From positions 1 to 64,000 of the forward strand of contig JAEWHP010000017.1 in assembly GCA_023387735.1 (NCBI GenBank): a DNA stretch of 64,000 nucleotides, read 5' to 3'. This DNA is from Pseudomonadota bacterium (GTDB lineage: Bacteria; Pseudomonadota; Alphaproteobacteria; Rhizobiales; Xanthobacteraceae). A program made the position numbers and the translations under genes. The notes under the pieces were generated by a model, which searched no databases, was not told the origin of the DNA, and worked only from the letters and a program-made list of their open reading frames with translations. Position 1 is the first letter of the stretch; each line of letters starts with the position of its first letter. This document shows positions 34,627 through 43,569 of this stretch, one piece after another.

Positions 34627-36327
34627 TTACTTGTCGCGGTTCTTGAGCGCGGTGCCGAGAATATCGCCCAGCGTTGCGCCCGAATCGGAGGAGCCGTACT
34701 GCGCGATCGCTTCCTTCTCTTCGGCGACTTCCAGCGCCTTGATCGAGACCTGCACCTTGCGGGCCTTCTTGTCGAACTGGATCACGCGCGCATCGACCTT
34801 CTCGCCGACGGCGAAACGCTCGGCGCGCTGATCGTTGCGGTCACGGGCCAGTTCGGAGCGCTTGATGAAGGTGGTGAAGTCGGTGCCCGAGATCTTCACC
34901 TCGATGCCGGCCTCCTTCACTTCGAGCACTTCGCAGGTCACGACCGCGCCCTTCTTGACGTCGCCCGGCTCGGCGAAGGGGTCGCCTTCGAGCTGCTTGA
35001 CGCCGAGCGAGATGCGCTCCTTTTCGACATCGACGTCGAGCACCACGGCCCGGACCATGTCGCCCTTCTTGAAGTTGTCGATGACCTGCTCGCCCGGAAG
35101 CTTCCAGTCGAGGTCCGACAGATGGACCATGCCGTCGACATCGCCGTCGAGACCCAGGAACAGACCGAACTCGGTCTTGTTCTTGACCTCGCCTTCGACC
35201 GTCGAACCGACCGGGAATTTTTCGACGAAAACTTCCCAGGGGTTGCGCATGGTCTGCTTGAGACCGAGCGAGATGCGGCGCTTGACCGAATCCACTTCCA
35301 AGACCTGCACTTCGACTTCCTGCGAGGTCGAAACGATCTTGCCGGGGTGCATGTTCTTCTTGGTCCACGACATTTCCGAGACGTGGATCAGGCCTTCGAT
35401 GCCCGGCTCCAGTTCGACGAACGCGCCGTAGTCGGTGATGTTGGTAACGCGGCCGGTGAAGCGCGCGTTCAGCGGGTACTTGGCCTCGATGCCCTGCCAC
35501 GGATCGTCCAGCAGCTGCTTCATGCCGAGCGAAATGCGGTGGGTCTCGTGGTTGATCTTGATGATCTTGACCTTCACGGTCTGACCGATGGTGAGCACTT
35601 CGGTCGGGTGGTTGACCCGGCGCCATGCGATATCGGTGACGTGCAAGAGGCCGTCGATGCCGCCGAGATCAACGAACGCACCGTAATCGGTGATGTTCTT
35701 GACCACGCCGTCGATCACCTGGCCCTCTTCGAGGTTCTGCACCAGTTCCTGGCGCTGTTCGGCGCGGGTCTCTTCGAGAACCGTGCGGCGCGACACCACG
35801 ATGTTGCCGCGGCGGCGGTCCATCTTCAGAATTTGGAACGGCTGCGAGTTGTTCATCAGCGGCGCAACGTCGCGGATCGGGCGGATATCGACCTGCGAGC
35901 GCGGCAGGAAGGCAACAGCGCCGTCGAGGTCGACGGTGAAGCCGCCCTTGACCTGATTGAAGATGACGCCGTGGACCTTCTCGTTGTTGTTGAAGGCCTT
36001 CTCGAGCTTGCCCCAGCTTTCCTCGCGGCGCGCCTTGTCGCGCGACAGCACGGCTTCGCCGAGCGCATTTTCGATTCTGTCGAGGAACACCTCGACCTCG
36101 TCGCCAACCTTGAGATCGCTTTCACGGCCCGGGCCGGCGAATTCGCGCAGCGCCACGCGGCCTTCGGTCTTCAGGCCGACGTCGATGACGGCCATGTCCT
36201 TTTCAATTGCAACCACCTTGCCCTTGATGACGGAGCTTTCCTGCAGATTGCCGCCGGCGAAGGACTCGTCCAGCATTGCAGCGAAATCGTCGCGGGTAGG
36301 ATTATAAGAAGCAGCAGTCGAAGCCAT
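34627..36327 (-). CDS. rpsA: 30S ribosomal protein S1
   Basis: A 566-residue protein with six S1 OB-fold repeats (for example GKVVAIEKDMAVIDVGLKTEG, VVKNITDYGAFVDLGGIDGL, RVTNITDYGAFVELEPGIEG, VKNKTEFGLFLGLDGDVDG). It binds mRNA on the 30S subunit for initiation. ATG 36327 (MASTAASYNPTRDDFAAML) follows GGAG. Order aroA-cmk-rpsA is typical. It ends in a strong terminator. Confidence 0.97.
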   Translation of the reverse strand: MASTAASYNPTRDDFAAMLDESFAGGNLQESSVIKGKVVAIEKDMAVIDVGLKTEGRVALREFAGPGRESDLKVGDEVEVFLDRIENALGEAVLSRDKARREESWGKLEKAFNNNEKVHGVIFNQVKGGFTVDLDGAVAFLPRSQVDIRPIRDVAPLMNNSQPFQILKMDRRRGNIVVSRRTVLEETRAEQRQELVQNLEEGQVIDGVVKNITDYGAFVDLGGIDGLLHVTDIAWRRVNHPTEVLTIGQTVKVKIIKINHETHRISLGMKQLLDDPWQGIEAKYPLNARFTGRVTNITDYGAFVELEPGIEGLIHVSEMSWTKKNMHPGKIVSTSQEVEVQVLEVDSVKRRISLGLKQTMRNPWEVFVEKFPVGSTVEGEVKNKTEFGLFLGLDGDVDGMVHLSDLDWKLPGEQVIDNFKKGDMVRAVVLDVDVEKERISLGVKQLEGDPFAEPGDVKKGAVVTCEVLEVKEAGIEVKISGTDFTTFIKRSELARDRNDQRAERFAVGEKVDARVIQFDKKARKVQVSIKALEVAEEKEAIAQYGSSDSGATLGDILGTALKNRDK

Positions 36328-36711
36328 ATGTTCTCCAGATGCGGTATTGCCGGCCATTCGGGTTAATGGGCGCATCGCGCGTGAAGTGTCAGGGTCCGCA
36401 AAACCTGACGACCGCTGGTTGCGGGAGGCGCAACAGCGGGCCGGCAGCATGCCTGCACGTTCGATACGTATGATTTGATCCGGAGCCTGAAACGAACGTA
36501 TCGACTTCAAGAGCCTGGAGCGGGCTTTCCTCCAATGACGGCGGGGGTTCAAACCTCCGGCCGGCCCGCCCGGACAGCCCTGAACTCATCGATGGCGGCC
36601 ACGGAACGCCGTGGATATAGCCCCAAGGGCCATTTTCGGCAAGCGGAAATGCCTGATTTATGGCCCTTTGGAGCCGAAACACGCCCCGCTATTCAGATCG
36701 AAAGTCAGCGG
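36328..36711. promoter_or_regulatory. Long cmk-rpsA intergenic leader with hairpin
   Basis: 384 bp without a gene, read on the minus strand between cmk and rpsA. CCAAGGGCCAT (36623-36633) and ATGGCCCTTTGG (36660-36671) form a stem with a one-base bulge and an A/T-flanked 26-nt loop, right after cmk. It could be a terminator or attenuator. The remainder (36328-36620) probably carries the rpsA promoter and 5' untranslated region; I see no other named element. Confidence 0.45.
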
Positions 36712-37341
36712 TCAGCGCCCGGCGCGGACGGCCTCGATGATGGCGATGGCGGCGCGCACGCCGCCTTCGATGTCGAGATTGGAATTATCCAGGATATGGG
36801 CGTCAGCGGCTGCCTTCAGCGGCGCGGCGGCGCGATTCCGGTCGCGTTCGTCGCGTTTGAGGATATCCGCCAGCACCAGCGCCTCGTCGGCCTCCTCGCC
36901 GCGGGCGCGCGCTTCCAGCGTCCGGCGGTGCGCCCGCACCTTCGGGTCGGCGACCACGAAAATCTTCACTTCGGCATTCGGGCAGATCACGGTTCCGATA
37001 TCGCGTCCGTCGAGCACCGCACCCGGCGGATCGGCGGCGAACTGGCGCTGGAAATTGACCAGCGCCTCGCGCACGCTTGCAATCGCCGACACCACGGAGG
37101 CGGCGTCGCCGATGCGCTGCGATTTCAGTTCAGGATCGCCAAACTTATCGGGATCGAGCGTTATCGCGGCCGCGACCGCGCGCGCCTCGTCGGTGAGGTC
37201 GTGGCCGCCATCAAGCAACGCCTTCGCCACCGCGCGATAGATCACGCCGGTGTCGAGATGCCGGTAGCCGTAATGGTGTGCGAGCCGCTTGCCGAGCGTG
37301 CCCTTGCCGGATGCCGCCGGCCCGTCGATGGCGATGATCAT
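36712..37341 (-). CDS. cmk: Cytidylate kinase
   Basis: A 209-residue (d)CMP kinase. P-loop IIAIDGPAASGKGTLGKRLA, LDTGVIYRA, and DGRDIGTVICPNAEVKIFV. The ATG at 37341 overlaps the aroA stop (ATGA). Confidence 0.97.
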   Translation of the reverse strand: MIIAIDGPAASGKGTLGKRLAHHYGYRHLDTGVIYRAVAKALLDGGHDLTDEARAVAAAITLDPDKFGDPELKSQRIGDAASVVSAIASVREALVNFQRQFAADPPGAVLDGRDIGTVICPNAEVKIFVVADPKVRAHRRTLEARARGEEADEALVLADILKRDERDRNRAAAPLKAAADAHILDNSNLDIEGGVRAAIAIIEAVRAGR

Positions 37342-38675
37342 GAAAACTCCGCCCCCAGCGAACGCATCATGGGGATGAAATCCGGAAAGCTGGTGGCGAT
37401 GAAGGCGGTGTCGTCGACCTTGACCGGCTTGTCGGCGGCCAGCCCCATCGCCAGCGCCGACATCGCGATGCGGTGGTCCATGTGGGTGGCGACGAGGCCG
37501 CCGCCCGGCACATGCCCGCGTCCCTCGACGATCAGATCGTCGCCGGCGACCTCGACCCTGACGCCGTTGACGCGCAGCATGTCGGCGGTCGCCTCCAGCC
37601 GGTCGGATTCCTTGACGCGCAGCTCCTGCAGGCCGCGCATGACAGTGGTGCCTTCGGCGAACGACGCCGCTACCGCGAGCACCAGATACTCGTCGATCAT
37701 CGACGGCGCGCGTTCCGGCGGCACTTCGACGCCGCGGAGTTTTGACGCGCGCACGCGCAAGGTGGCCATCGGCTCGCCGGCGTCACCGCGGACTTCGCTC
37801 TCCTCGATCGAAGCCCCCATCTCGCGCAGGGTCGTGAACAGCCCGGTGCGCAGCGGATTGGTCATGACGTCGGAGAACACGATGTCCGAGCCTTCGACGA
37901 TCAGCGCCGCCACGATCGGAAATGCCGCGGACGACGGATCGGCCGGCACCACGACATCGGCGCCGTGCAGTTCGGGCTGGCCCGTCAGCGCGATTTTGCG
38001 GCCGTGGCTGCCTTCGCTCGCCGAGACGATCTCGGCGCCGAAATGCTTCAGCATCAGTTCGGTGTGGTCGCGGCTCGCTTCCTGCTCGATCACGGTGGTA
38101 ACGCCGGGTGCGGCGAGCCCCGCCAGCAGCACCGCCGACTTGATCTGGGCCGAGGCCACCGGCGTCCGGTAGAGAATCGGTACCGGCTCGCGGGCGCCGT
38201 GCAGCGTCAGCGGCAGACGGCCGCCTTCCCTTGCCTCGCCGGCCCTGGCGCCCATCAACTCGAGTGGATCAAGGATCCGGCGCATCGGCCGGGAGCGCAG
38301 CGAGGCGTCGCCGTCGAAAACCGCCGTGATCGGGCATCCGGCCACCGCCCCCATCACCAGCCGGCAGCCGGTACCGGAATTACCGAAATCGAGCGGCGAA
38401 GCCGGCTGGGCGAAGCCCGCCACGCCCACACCCCTGACCTGCCAGGCAAACGGCCCGGTCCGCTCCACTTTGGCGCCGAGCGCCTGCATGGATTTAGCGG
38501 TATTGAGGACGTCTTCGCCCTCCAAAAGGCCGGAAATGGTGGTTTCGCCGACCGAAAGCGCCCCCAGGATGAGGGCGCGGTGCGAAATCGACTTGTCGCC
38601 GGGAACGCGTACTTTCCCGGTGAGGGCGCCGCTGGAACGGGATTCCAACGGGGTGGGGGGTGCTGAATGGGCCAA
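37338..38675 (-). CDS. aroA: 3-phosphoshikimate 1-carboxyvinyltransferase (EPSP synthase)
   Basis: A 445-residue EPSP synthase of the shikimate pathway, feeding the trp genes nearby. KVRVPGDKSISHRALILG, LDFGNSGTGCRL, and the C-terminal DHRIAMSALAMGLAA are present. NSGTGCRL has the Ala-for-Gly change seen in class II-like enzymes absent, so class cannot be told from this alone. I chose the TTG at 38675 (reads AHSAPPTPLES): AGAGGA lies seven bases upstream and the length fits; a GTG at 38738 would add 21 atypical residues. Confidence 0.93.
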   Translation of the reverse strand: MAHSAPPTPLESRSSGALTGKVRVPGDKSISHRALILGALSVGETTISGLLEGEDVLNTAKSMQALGAKVERTGPFAWQVRGVGVAGFAQPASPLDFGNSGTGCRLVMGAVAGCPITAVFDGDASLRSRPMRRILDPLELMGARAGEAREGGRLPLTLHGAREPVPILYRTPVASAQIKSAVLLAGLAAPGVTTVIEQEASRDHTELMLKHFGAEIVSASEGSHGRKIALTGQPELHGADVVVPADPSSAAFPIVAALIVEGSDIVFSDVMTNPLRTGLFTTLREMGASIEESEVRGDAGEPMATLRVRASKLRGVEVPPERAPSMIDEYLVLAVAASFAEGTTVMRGLQELRVKESDRLEATADMLRVNGVRVEVAGDDLIVEGRGHVPGGGLVATHMDHRIAMSALAMGLAADKPVKVDDTAFIATSFPDFIPMMRSLGAEFS

Positions 38676-38829
38676 GATTGTGTCCTCTGCGGGGGCCGCA
38701 GTAGCAGCCGCAGTATCACATGGGCCACATGACGTCACGCGGCCGTCAAATGCGACAAAGCGCTATTGACAGCAGCCCCTCAACTAGCCAAGTGAAGCAC
38801 CGTTTTTCAGAAATTCCCAGGATCCACAC

Positions 38830-39249
38830 GTGGCCAAATCCGACCTCGGAACCAAGCGCATTTGCCCGACGACGGGTAAGAAGTTCTACGACCTGAACAA
38901 GAATCCGGTGATTTCGCCCTATACCGGTGAGGTTGTGCCGATCGCGCCGATTGCGCCGCCGCGGGCCGCCCGTGGCGAGGCCGCACGCGCCGCCGCCGCT
39001 TCAGCGGCTGCTACCGACATGCCGGAGGCCGCAGAGGCCGAAGAGTTGGTTTCGCTCGAAGAGGCCGATGCCGAGGAGAATACCGGCAAGGTCAAGGCCC
39101 AGGTTCCGGAGTCCGAAGACGATATCGAGATCGACGAGACCATCGAGGACGATGACGACGACGATTCGACCTTCATCGCCGACGAAGAAGAGGGCGATGA
39201 GGACGTGACCGACATCATCGGTGACGTCGGAGGTGACGAAGAGACTTGA
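38830..39249 (+). CDS. TIGR02300-family acidic protein
   Basis: A 139-residue protein of unknown function found across alphaproteobacteria. The conserved N-terminus is DLGTKRICPTTGKKFYDLNK and NPVISPYTGE; after an Ala-rich middle the C-terminal half is very acidic (long runs of Asp/Glu). No signal peptide or membrane segment. It starts 155 bp from aroA on the other strand and lies just before tRNA-Ala, with which it may share a transcript. Confidence 0.85.
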   Translation: MAKSDLGTKRICPTTGKKFYDLNKNPVISPYTGEVVPIAPIAPPRAARGEAARAAAASAAATDMPEAAEAEELVSLEEADAEENTGKVKAQVPESEDDIEIDETIEDDDDDDSTFIADEEEGDEDVTDIIGDVGGDEET

Positions 39250-39338
39250 GATCGATCCAGAACTGTGTTCTGGGTCTCCCCCGCAGGTCGCCCAAGGCTT
39301 GCGGAAGCATGGTTCGAGAGACCGTGCATGACTGTGAC

Positions 39339-39414
<76 letters not shown>

Positions 39415-39471
39415 CGCTTCGCCCTTCGGGCTTAGCGAGACGTAGCTGCGAGGAGCAGCAGCTGCCGCTTC

Positions 39472-39930
39472 CTACTCCCCCAACACCTTGTTCAGCTTAT
39501 CGCGCAGCGCGACGATCTCATTCTTTATCCCCACCAGTTCTCCAATCGAACACGCCGACGCCGCGAGGATCGATTGCGGCACGGCGCGGGCTTTCTCGCG
39601 TAGGGTGTCGCCCTTGGGCGTGAGCGCGATCAGCACCTGGCGCTCGTCTTCGGTGCTGCGCGTTCGCTTGATCAGTTCGGCCGCCTCCAGGCGCTTGAGC
39701 AGCGGCGTCAGCGTACCGGAATCCAGGAACAGCCGTTCGCCGATGTCCTTTACCGGCACCCCGTCGCGCTCCCACAGCACCAGCATGACGAGATATTGCG
39801 GATAGGTCAGCCCGAGCCTGTCGAGCAGCGGCTTGTAGACGCGGTTGAACGCGTGCGCGGTGGAATACACCGCAAAGCAGATTTGATTGTCGAGCCTGAG
39901 CGGCAGGTCGGCCGCGTGTTTCCTAGCCAT
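39472..39930 (-). CDS. ohrR: OhrR-type MarR-family peroxide sensor
   Basis: A 152-residue MarR-family repressor that senses organic hydroperoxides. The start at 39930 (MARKHAADLP) is preceded by GAGG. The sensing Cys is Cys18 in LDNQICFAVYS, followed by RVYKPLLDRLGLTYPQYLVM and the winged helix with DSGTLTPLLKRLE and RSTEDERQV. It is divergent from ohr with a perfect palindrome between, the classic ohr/ohrR layout: it should repress both until Cys18 is oxidised. Confidence 0.93.
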   Translation of the reverse strand: MARKHAADLPLRLDNQICFAVYSTAHAFNRVYKPLLDRLGLTYPQYLVMLVLWERDGVPVKDIGERLFLDSGTLTPLLKRLEAAELIKRTRSTEDERQVLIALTPKGDTLREKARAVPQSILAASACSIGELVGIKNEIVALRDKLNKVLGE

Positions 39931-40024
39931 CACAACCTCGTCATCGGGCAGCACGCCAGCTGCGATTTGGGCCTCTAAGGGCTTGATTTCAATTGCATAC
40001 AATTGAATTGCGCGATTTGCAATG

Positions 40025-40048
40025 AATTAGATTGTACGCAATCTAATT
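40025..40048. promoter_or_regulatory. OhrR operator palindrome
   Basis: AATTAGATTG and CAATCTAATT form a perfect 10-bp dyad around TACG in the ohrR-ohr gap. Further partial matches (TTGCATACAATTGAATTGCG at 39993-40012 and ATTGTGTGCAATATAG after it) suggest a second weaker site. A/T-rich dyads of this type bind OhrR in other alphaproteobacteria. Confidence 0.8.
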
Positions 40049-40096
40049 GTGTGCAATATAGATGCATCGAAACGGCAGAACCCAAGGGAGACCGAC

Positions 40097-40522
40097 ATGT
40101 CCGTGAACGTGCTCTACAAGACCAGCGCCAAGGCCACCGGCGGCCGCGATGGCACCGCCGCAACCCTCGACGGCGCGCTCGACGTCAAGCTGTCCACGCC
40201 AAAGGAACTCGGTGGCGGCGGCGGCGCCGGCAACAATCCCGAGCAGCTGTTCGCGGCCGGCTATGCCGCATGCTTCATCGGGGCGATGAAGTTCGTCGCC
40301 TCGCAGGGCGGCCCGAAGGTCCCCGCGGACGCCACCGTGACCTCCACGGTCGGCATCGGACCGCGCTCGGAAGGCGGCTTCGGCCTCGATATCGACCTCG
40401 CCGTTTCGCTGCCCGGCATTCCCAAGGCGGAAGCCGAAGCGCTGGTCGCGAAGGCGCATCAGGTGTGCCCTTACTCCAACGCCACCCGCGGCAACGTCGA
40501 TGTGCGCCTGACGGTCGTGTGA
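40097..40522 (+). CDS. ohr: Organic hydroperoxide resistance protein Ohr
   Basis: A 141-residue thiol peroxidase that reduces organic hydroperoxides using lipoyl thiols. The two catalytic Cys are Cys59 (YAACFIGAM) and Cys124 (HQVCPYSNATRGN); Glu49 is in NPEQLFAAGY. GGGAG precedes ATG 40097. Controlled with ohrR from the palindrome at 40025-40048. Confidence 0.96.
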   Translation: MSVNVLYKTSAKATGGRDGTAATLDGALDVKLSTPKELGGGGGAGNNPEQLFAAGYAACFIGAMKFVASQGGPKVPADATVTSTVGIGPRSEGGFGLDIDLAVSLPGIPKAEAEALVAKAHQVCPYSNATRGNVDVRLTVV

Positions 40523-40552
40523 CGATCGGCGGTCGTGTAACGCCAAATCAGG

Positions 40553-40581
40553 ATGGCCCGCCGCGATACCAGGCGGGCCAT
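40553..40581 (+). terminator. Hairpin downstream of ohr
   Basis: ATGGCCCGCC (40553-40562) and GGCGGGCCAT (40572-40581) form a perfect 10-bp stem with a 9-nt loop, 30 bp after the ohr stop. There is no T tract, so termination is likely but not certain. Confidence 0.5.
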
Positions 40582-40704
40582 TCGCCCCCACGGACTATCG
40601 CGCTGACATCCCGTCATGCGCCTGTGCGCGCGAAGCCATTGCTGCCGAGCCGGAAGACCGCTAGCTCAGGGAATTCCATTTCATCCTGAGCGAAGGTTGT
40701 TTCC

Positions 40705-41910
40705 ATGAGTCCACAAGCCGCTCCCAGCGCAATGACCGGCCTGCGCGTCGTCGACCTCACGCGCGTGCTCGGCGGCCCCTATTGCACGCAGATCCTGGCC
40801 GACCACGGCGCCGACGTCATCAAGGTCGAGCCGCCCGCCGGCGACGAGGTGCGCGACTGGGGCCCTCCCTTCCATGAGGAGGACGCGGCCTATTTCGTCG
40901 GCATCAACCGCAACAAGCGTTCGATCGGCCTCGACCTCGCCTCCGAGGGCGGGCGCGCCGTCCTGCTGAAGATGCTGGAGACCGCCGACGTCCTGATCGA
41001 GAATTTCAAGCCCGGCACGCTCGACAAATGGGGCATCGGCAACGACGTGCTGCGCGCGAAGTTTCCAAGGCTCGTGCATTGCCGGATTTCCGGCTTCGGT
41101 GCCGACGGCCCGCGCGGCGGCAACCCCGGCTACGACGCCATCATCCAGGCCATGACCGGCATGATCGCCGCCACCGGCTCGCCGGAGAGCGGTCCGATGC
41201 GGATCGGCGTTCCCCTGGTCGACATCACCACCGGTCTTTACGCGGCGATCGGCATCCTGATGGCGCTCTCGGAACGGCAGCGTTCGGGGCTCGGCCAGTT
41301 TCTGGAGACGACGCTGTACGAAACCGGCCTTGCGATCATGCATCCGCACACCGCGAACTACTTCATGCATGGCAAGCCGCCGGGGCTGACCGGCAACGAA
41401 CATCCCAACCTCGTGCCTTACGCGATCTTCCCGACCAAGACCGACAACATCTTCATCGGCGTCGGCAATGACGGCACCTTCCGCAAGCTCGCCAAAGAAA
41501 TCGGCAAGCCCGAGCTAGGCACCGATCCGCGCTTCGCCCGCAACAAGGACCGCATCGCCAACCGCGATGCGCTGCGCGCGGAACTCGCCGCCGTGTTCAG
41601 CCAGCACGAGGCCGAACCGCTGTGCAATCGCCTGCTCGCGGCCGGCCTGCCGGCAGGTCCCGTGCAGAAGATCGACCAGGCGCTGACCAATCCGCATACG
41701 CTGCATCGCGGCGACATTATCGAGAAGGATTGGTACAAGGGCGTCGCCTCGCCGATCCGGCTCGAGCGGACCAAGCCCAGCCTGCGCCGGACGCCGCCGA
41801 AATTCAGCCAGCACACATCGGAGGTGCTCGGCGAGTTCGGCTATTCCAAGGGCGAGATCGACGCCCTGGTCGAGAAGGGCGTGGTCTGCGGCACCGAGCG
41901 CAAGCGCTAG
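40705..41910 (+). CDS. CaiB/BaiF family III CoA-transferase
   Basis: A 401-residue class III CoA-transferase, which moves CoA between carboxylic acids. N-terminal LRVVDLTRVLGGPYCTQILADHGADVIKVE, GFGADGPRGGNPGYD, and the catalytic Asp expected in PLVDITTGLYAAIGIL. The nearest recognised families are formyl-CoA and succinyl-CoA:acid transferases; the acid is not identifiable here. It stands alone, 182 bp after ohr; no acyl-CoA genes adjacent. Confidence 0.88.
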   Translation: MSPQAAPSAMTGLRVVDLTRVLGGPYCTQILADHGADVIKVEPPAGDEVRDWGPPFHEEDAAYFVGINRNKRSIGLDLASEGGRAVLLKMLETADVLIENFKPGTLDKWGIGNDVLRAKFPRLVHCRISGFGADGPRGGNPGYDAIIQAMTGMIAATGSPESGPMRIGVPLVDITTGLYAAIGILMALSERQRSGLGQFLETTLYETGLAIMHPHTANYFMHGKPPGLTGNEHPNLVPYAIFPTKTDNIFIGVGNDGTFRKLAKEIGKPELGTDPRFARNKDRIANRDALRAELAAVFSQHEAEPLCNRLLAAGLPAGPVQKIDQALTNPHTLHRGDIIEKDWYKGVASPIRLERTKPSLRRTPPKFSQHTSEVLGEFGYSKGEIDALVEKGVVCGTERKR

Positions 41911-41914
41911 CTGT

Positions 41915-42036
41915 TGTCGCCCCTGCGAACGCAGGGGCCCATACGCCCCGGCTTCGCGGTTGGGGCGCTGTGGCGATCGCCTTTCTACTACCACAGACGG
42001 CTGTGGTTATGGGCCCCTGCGTTCGCAGGGGCGACA
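41915..42036. repeat. Dispersed element with perfect 29-bp inverted ends
   Basis: 41915-41943 begins TGTCGCCCCTGCGAACGCAG and 42008-42036 is its exact reverse complement. Each end contains a CCCCTGCG-AA-CGCAGGGG hairpin. The middle 64 bp have GCCCCGGCTTCGCGGTTGGGGC and CCACAGACGGCTGTGG hairpins. No ORF. It separates the CoA-transferase gene from the ugp operon and may block read-through. Confidence 0.8.
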
Positions 42037-42181
42037 GAGAGCTCAAGTCTTCGCCTATTTTCCTGCTTTCCCCAGCGCACGCTTCCCCGATACCATCCTT
42101 TCGCTTATACGGTCATTTGCACGTCATCCGGCGCTGTTATCGCGCGAAATGAAGGTGACGACCCCAACCCGGAGGAATTCC

Positions 42182-43495
42182 ATGGCACATCGACAATTCG
42201 GCGCAGCTGCGGCAGTGACTGCTGCGCTGGCGCTTGCAACGCCTGCCCACGCGGTGACCGAGATCCAGTGGTGGCACGCCATGACCGGCGCCAACAATGA
42301 CGTCGTCAACAGGCTCGCCGAGGAATTCAACGCAAGCCAGTCCGACTACAAGGTCGTGCCGTCCTACAAGGGCGCCTATCCCGACACCATGAACGCCGGC
42401 ATCGCGGCGTTCCGCGCCGGCAACGCGCCGCATATCATGCAGGTGTTCGAGGTCGGCACCGCGACCATGATGGGCGCCACCGGCGCGATCAAGCCGGTCC
42501 ACCAGCTCATGAAAGACGCCGGCGAACCGTTCGACCCCAAGGCCTACCTGCCGACCATCACCGGCTATTACTCGACATCGAAGGGCGACATGCTGTCGTT
42601 CCCCTTCAACTCGTCCTCGATGGTGATGTGGATCAACAAGGATGAATTGAAGAAGGCCGGCGTCAACGAAATCCCGAAGACGTGGCCGGAAGTGTTCGAC
42701 GCGGCCAAGAAACTGAAAGCGGCCGGCCACGAGACCTGCGGCTTCTCCAACGCCTGGGCGAGCTGGGCACATATCGAGCAGTTCTCGGCCTGGCACAATG
42801 TGCCGATCGGCACCAAGGCGAACGGCCTCGACGGCTTCGACACCGAGTTGAAGTTCAACTCGCCGCTGCACGTGAAACACCTGCAGAACCTCGTCGACCT
42901 GCAGAAGGACAAGACCTACAGCTACGGCGGGCGCGGCAGCGCCAACGAGGCCCGCTTCTCTTCCGGCGAATGCGCGATCTTCCTGACCTCCTCGGGCTAT
43001 TACGGCACCGCGAAGGCCACCTCCAAGTTCGACTTCACCTCGGCGCCGATGCCCTATTACCCTGACGTCCAGGGCGCGCCGCAGAACTCGATCATCGGCG
43101 GCGCTTCGCTGTGGGTGATGGGTGGCAAGAAGCCGGAAGAGTACAAGGGCGTGGCCAAGTTCTTCACCTTCCTGTCCGACACCAACCGGCAGGCCGACCT
43201 GCACCAGAAGTCCGGCTACCTGCCGATCACCAAGGCGGCCTATGAGAAATCGATCAAGGATGGCTTCTACGAGAAGAACCCGGTTCTGCAGACGCCACTG
43301 AAGGAACTCACCAACAAGGAGCCGACCGAGAATTCGCGCGGCCTGCGCTTCGGCAACATGGTGCAGATGCGCGATGTCTGGGCGGAAGAAATCGAAGCCG
43401 CGCTGGACGGCAAGAAGACGCCGAAGGAAGCCCTCGACGCCGCTGTGTCGCGTGGCAATGCGATGTTGCGTACCTTCGAGAAGACGGCAAAATAG
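42182..43495 (+). CDS. ugpB: Glycerol-3-phosphate ABC transporter substrate-binding protein
   Basis: A 437-residue periplasmic binding protein for sn-glycerol-3-phosphate and its diesters. Signal peptide MAHRQFGAAAAVTAALALAT with cleavage near AHA-V. Family motifs: EIQWWHAMTG, PSYKGAYPDTMNAGIAA, GFSNAWASW, GASLWVMGG. GGAGGAA is well placed before ATG 42182. First gene of ugpBAEC. Confidence 0.96.
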   Translation: MAHRQFGAAAAVTAALALATPAHAVTEIQWWHAMTGANNDVVNRLAEEFNASQSDYKVVPSYKGAYPDTMNAGIAAFRAGNAPHIMQVFEVGTATMMGATGAIKPVHQLMKDAGEPFDPKAYLPTITGYYSTSKGDMLSFPFNSSSMVMWINKDELKKAGVNEIPKTWPEVFDAAKKLKAAGHETCGFSNAWASWAHIEQFSAWHNVPIGTKANGLDGFDTELKFNSPLHVKHLQNLVDLQKDKTYSYGGRGSANEARFSSGECAIFLTSSGYYGTAKATSKFDFTSAPMPYYPDVQGAPQNSIIGGASLWVMGGKKPEEYKGVAKFFTFLSDTNRQADLHQKSGYLPITKAAYEKSIKDGFYEKNPVLQTPLKELTNKEPTENSRGLRFGNMVQMRDVWAEEIEAALDGKKTPKEALDAAVSRGNAMLRTFEKTAK

Positions 43496-43569
43496 GCTGA
43501 GCAGTTATCGGCGCTCCCTCTCGTTCCGAGGGGGAGCGCTGGCATCACCGGCAACACCGCGACGCCTGA

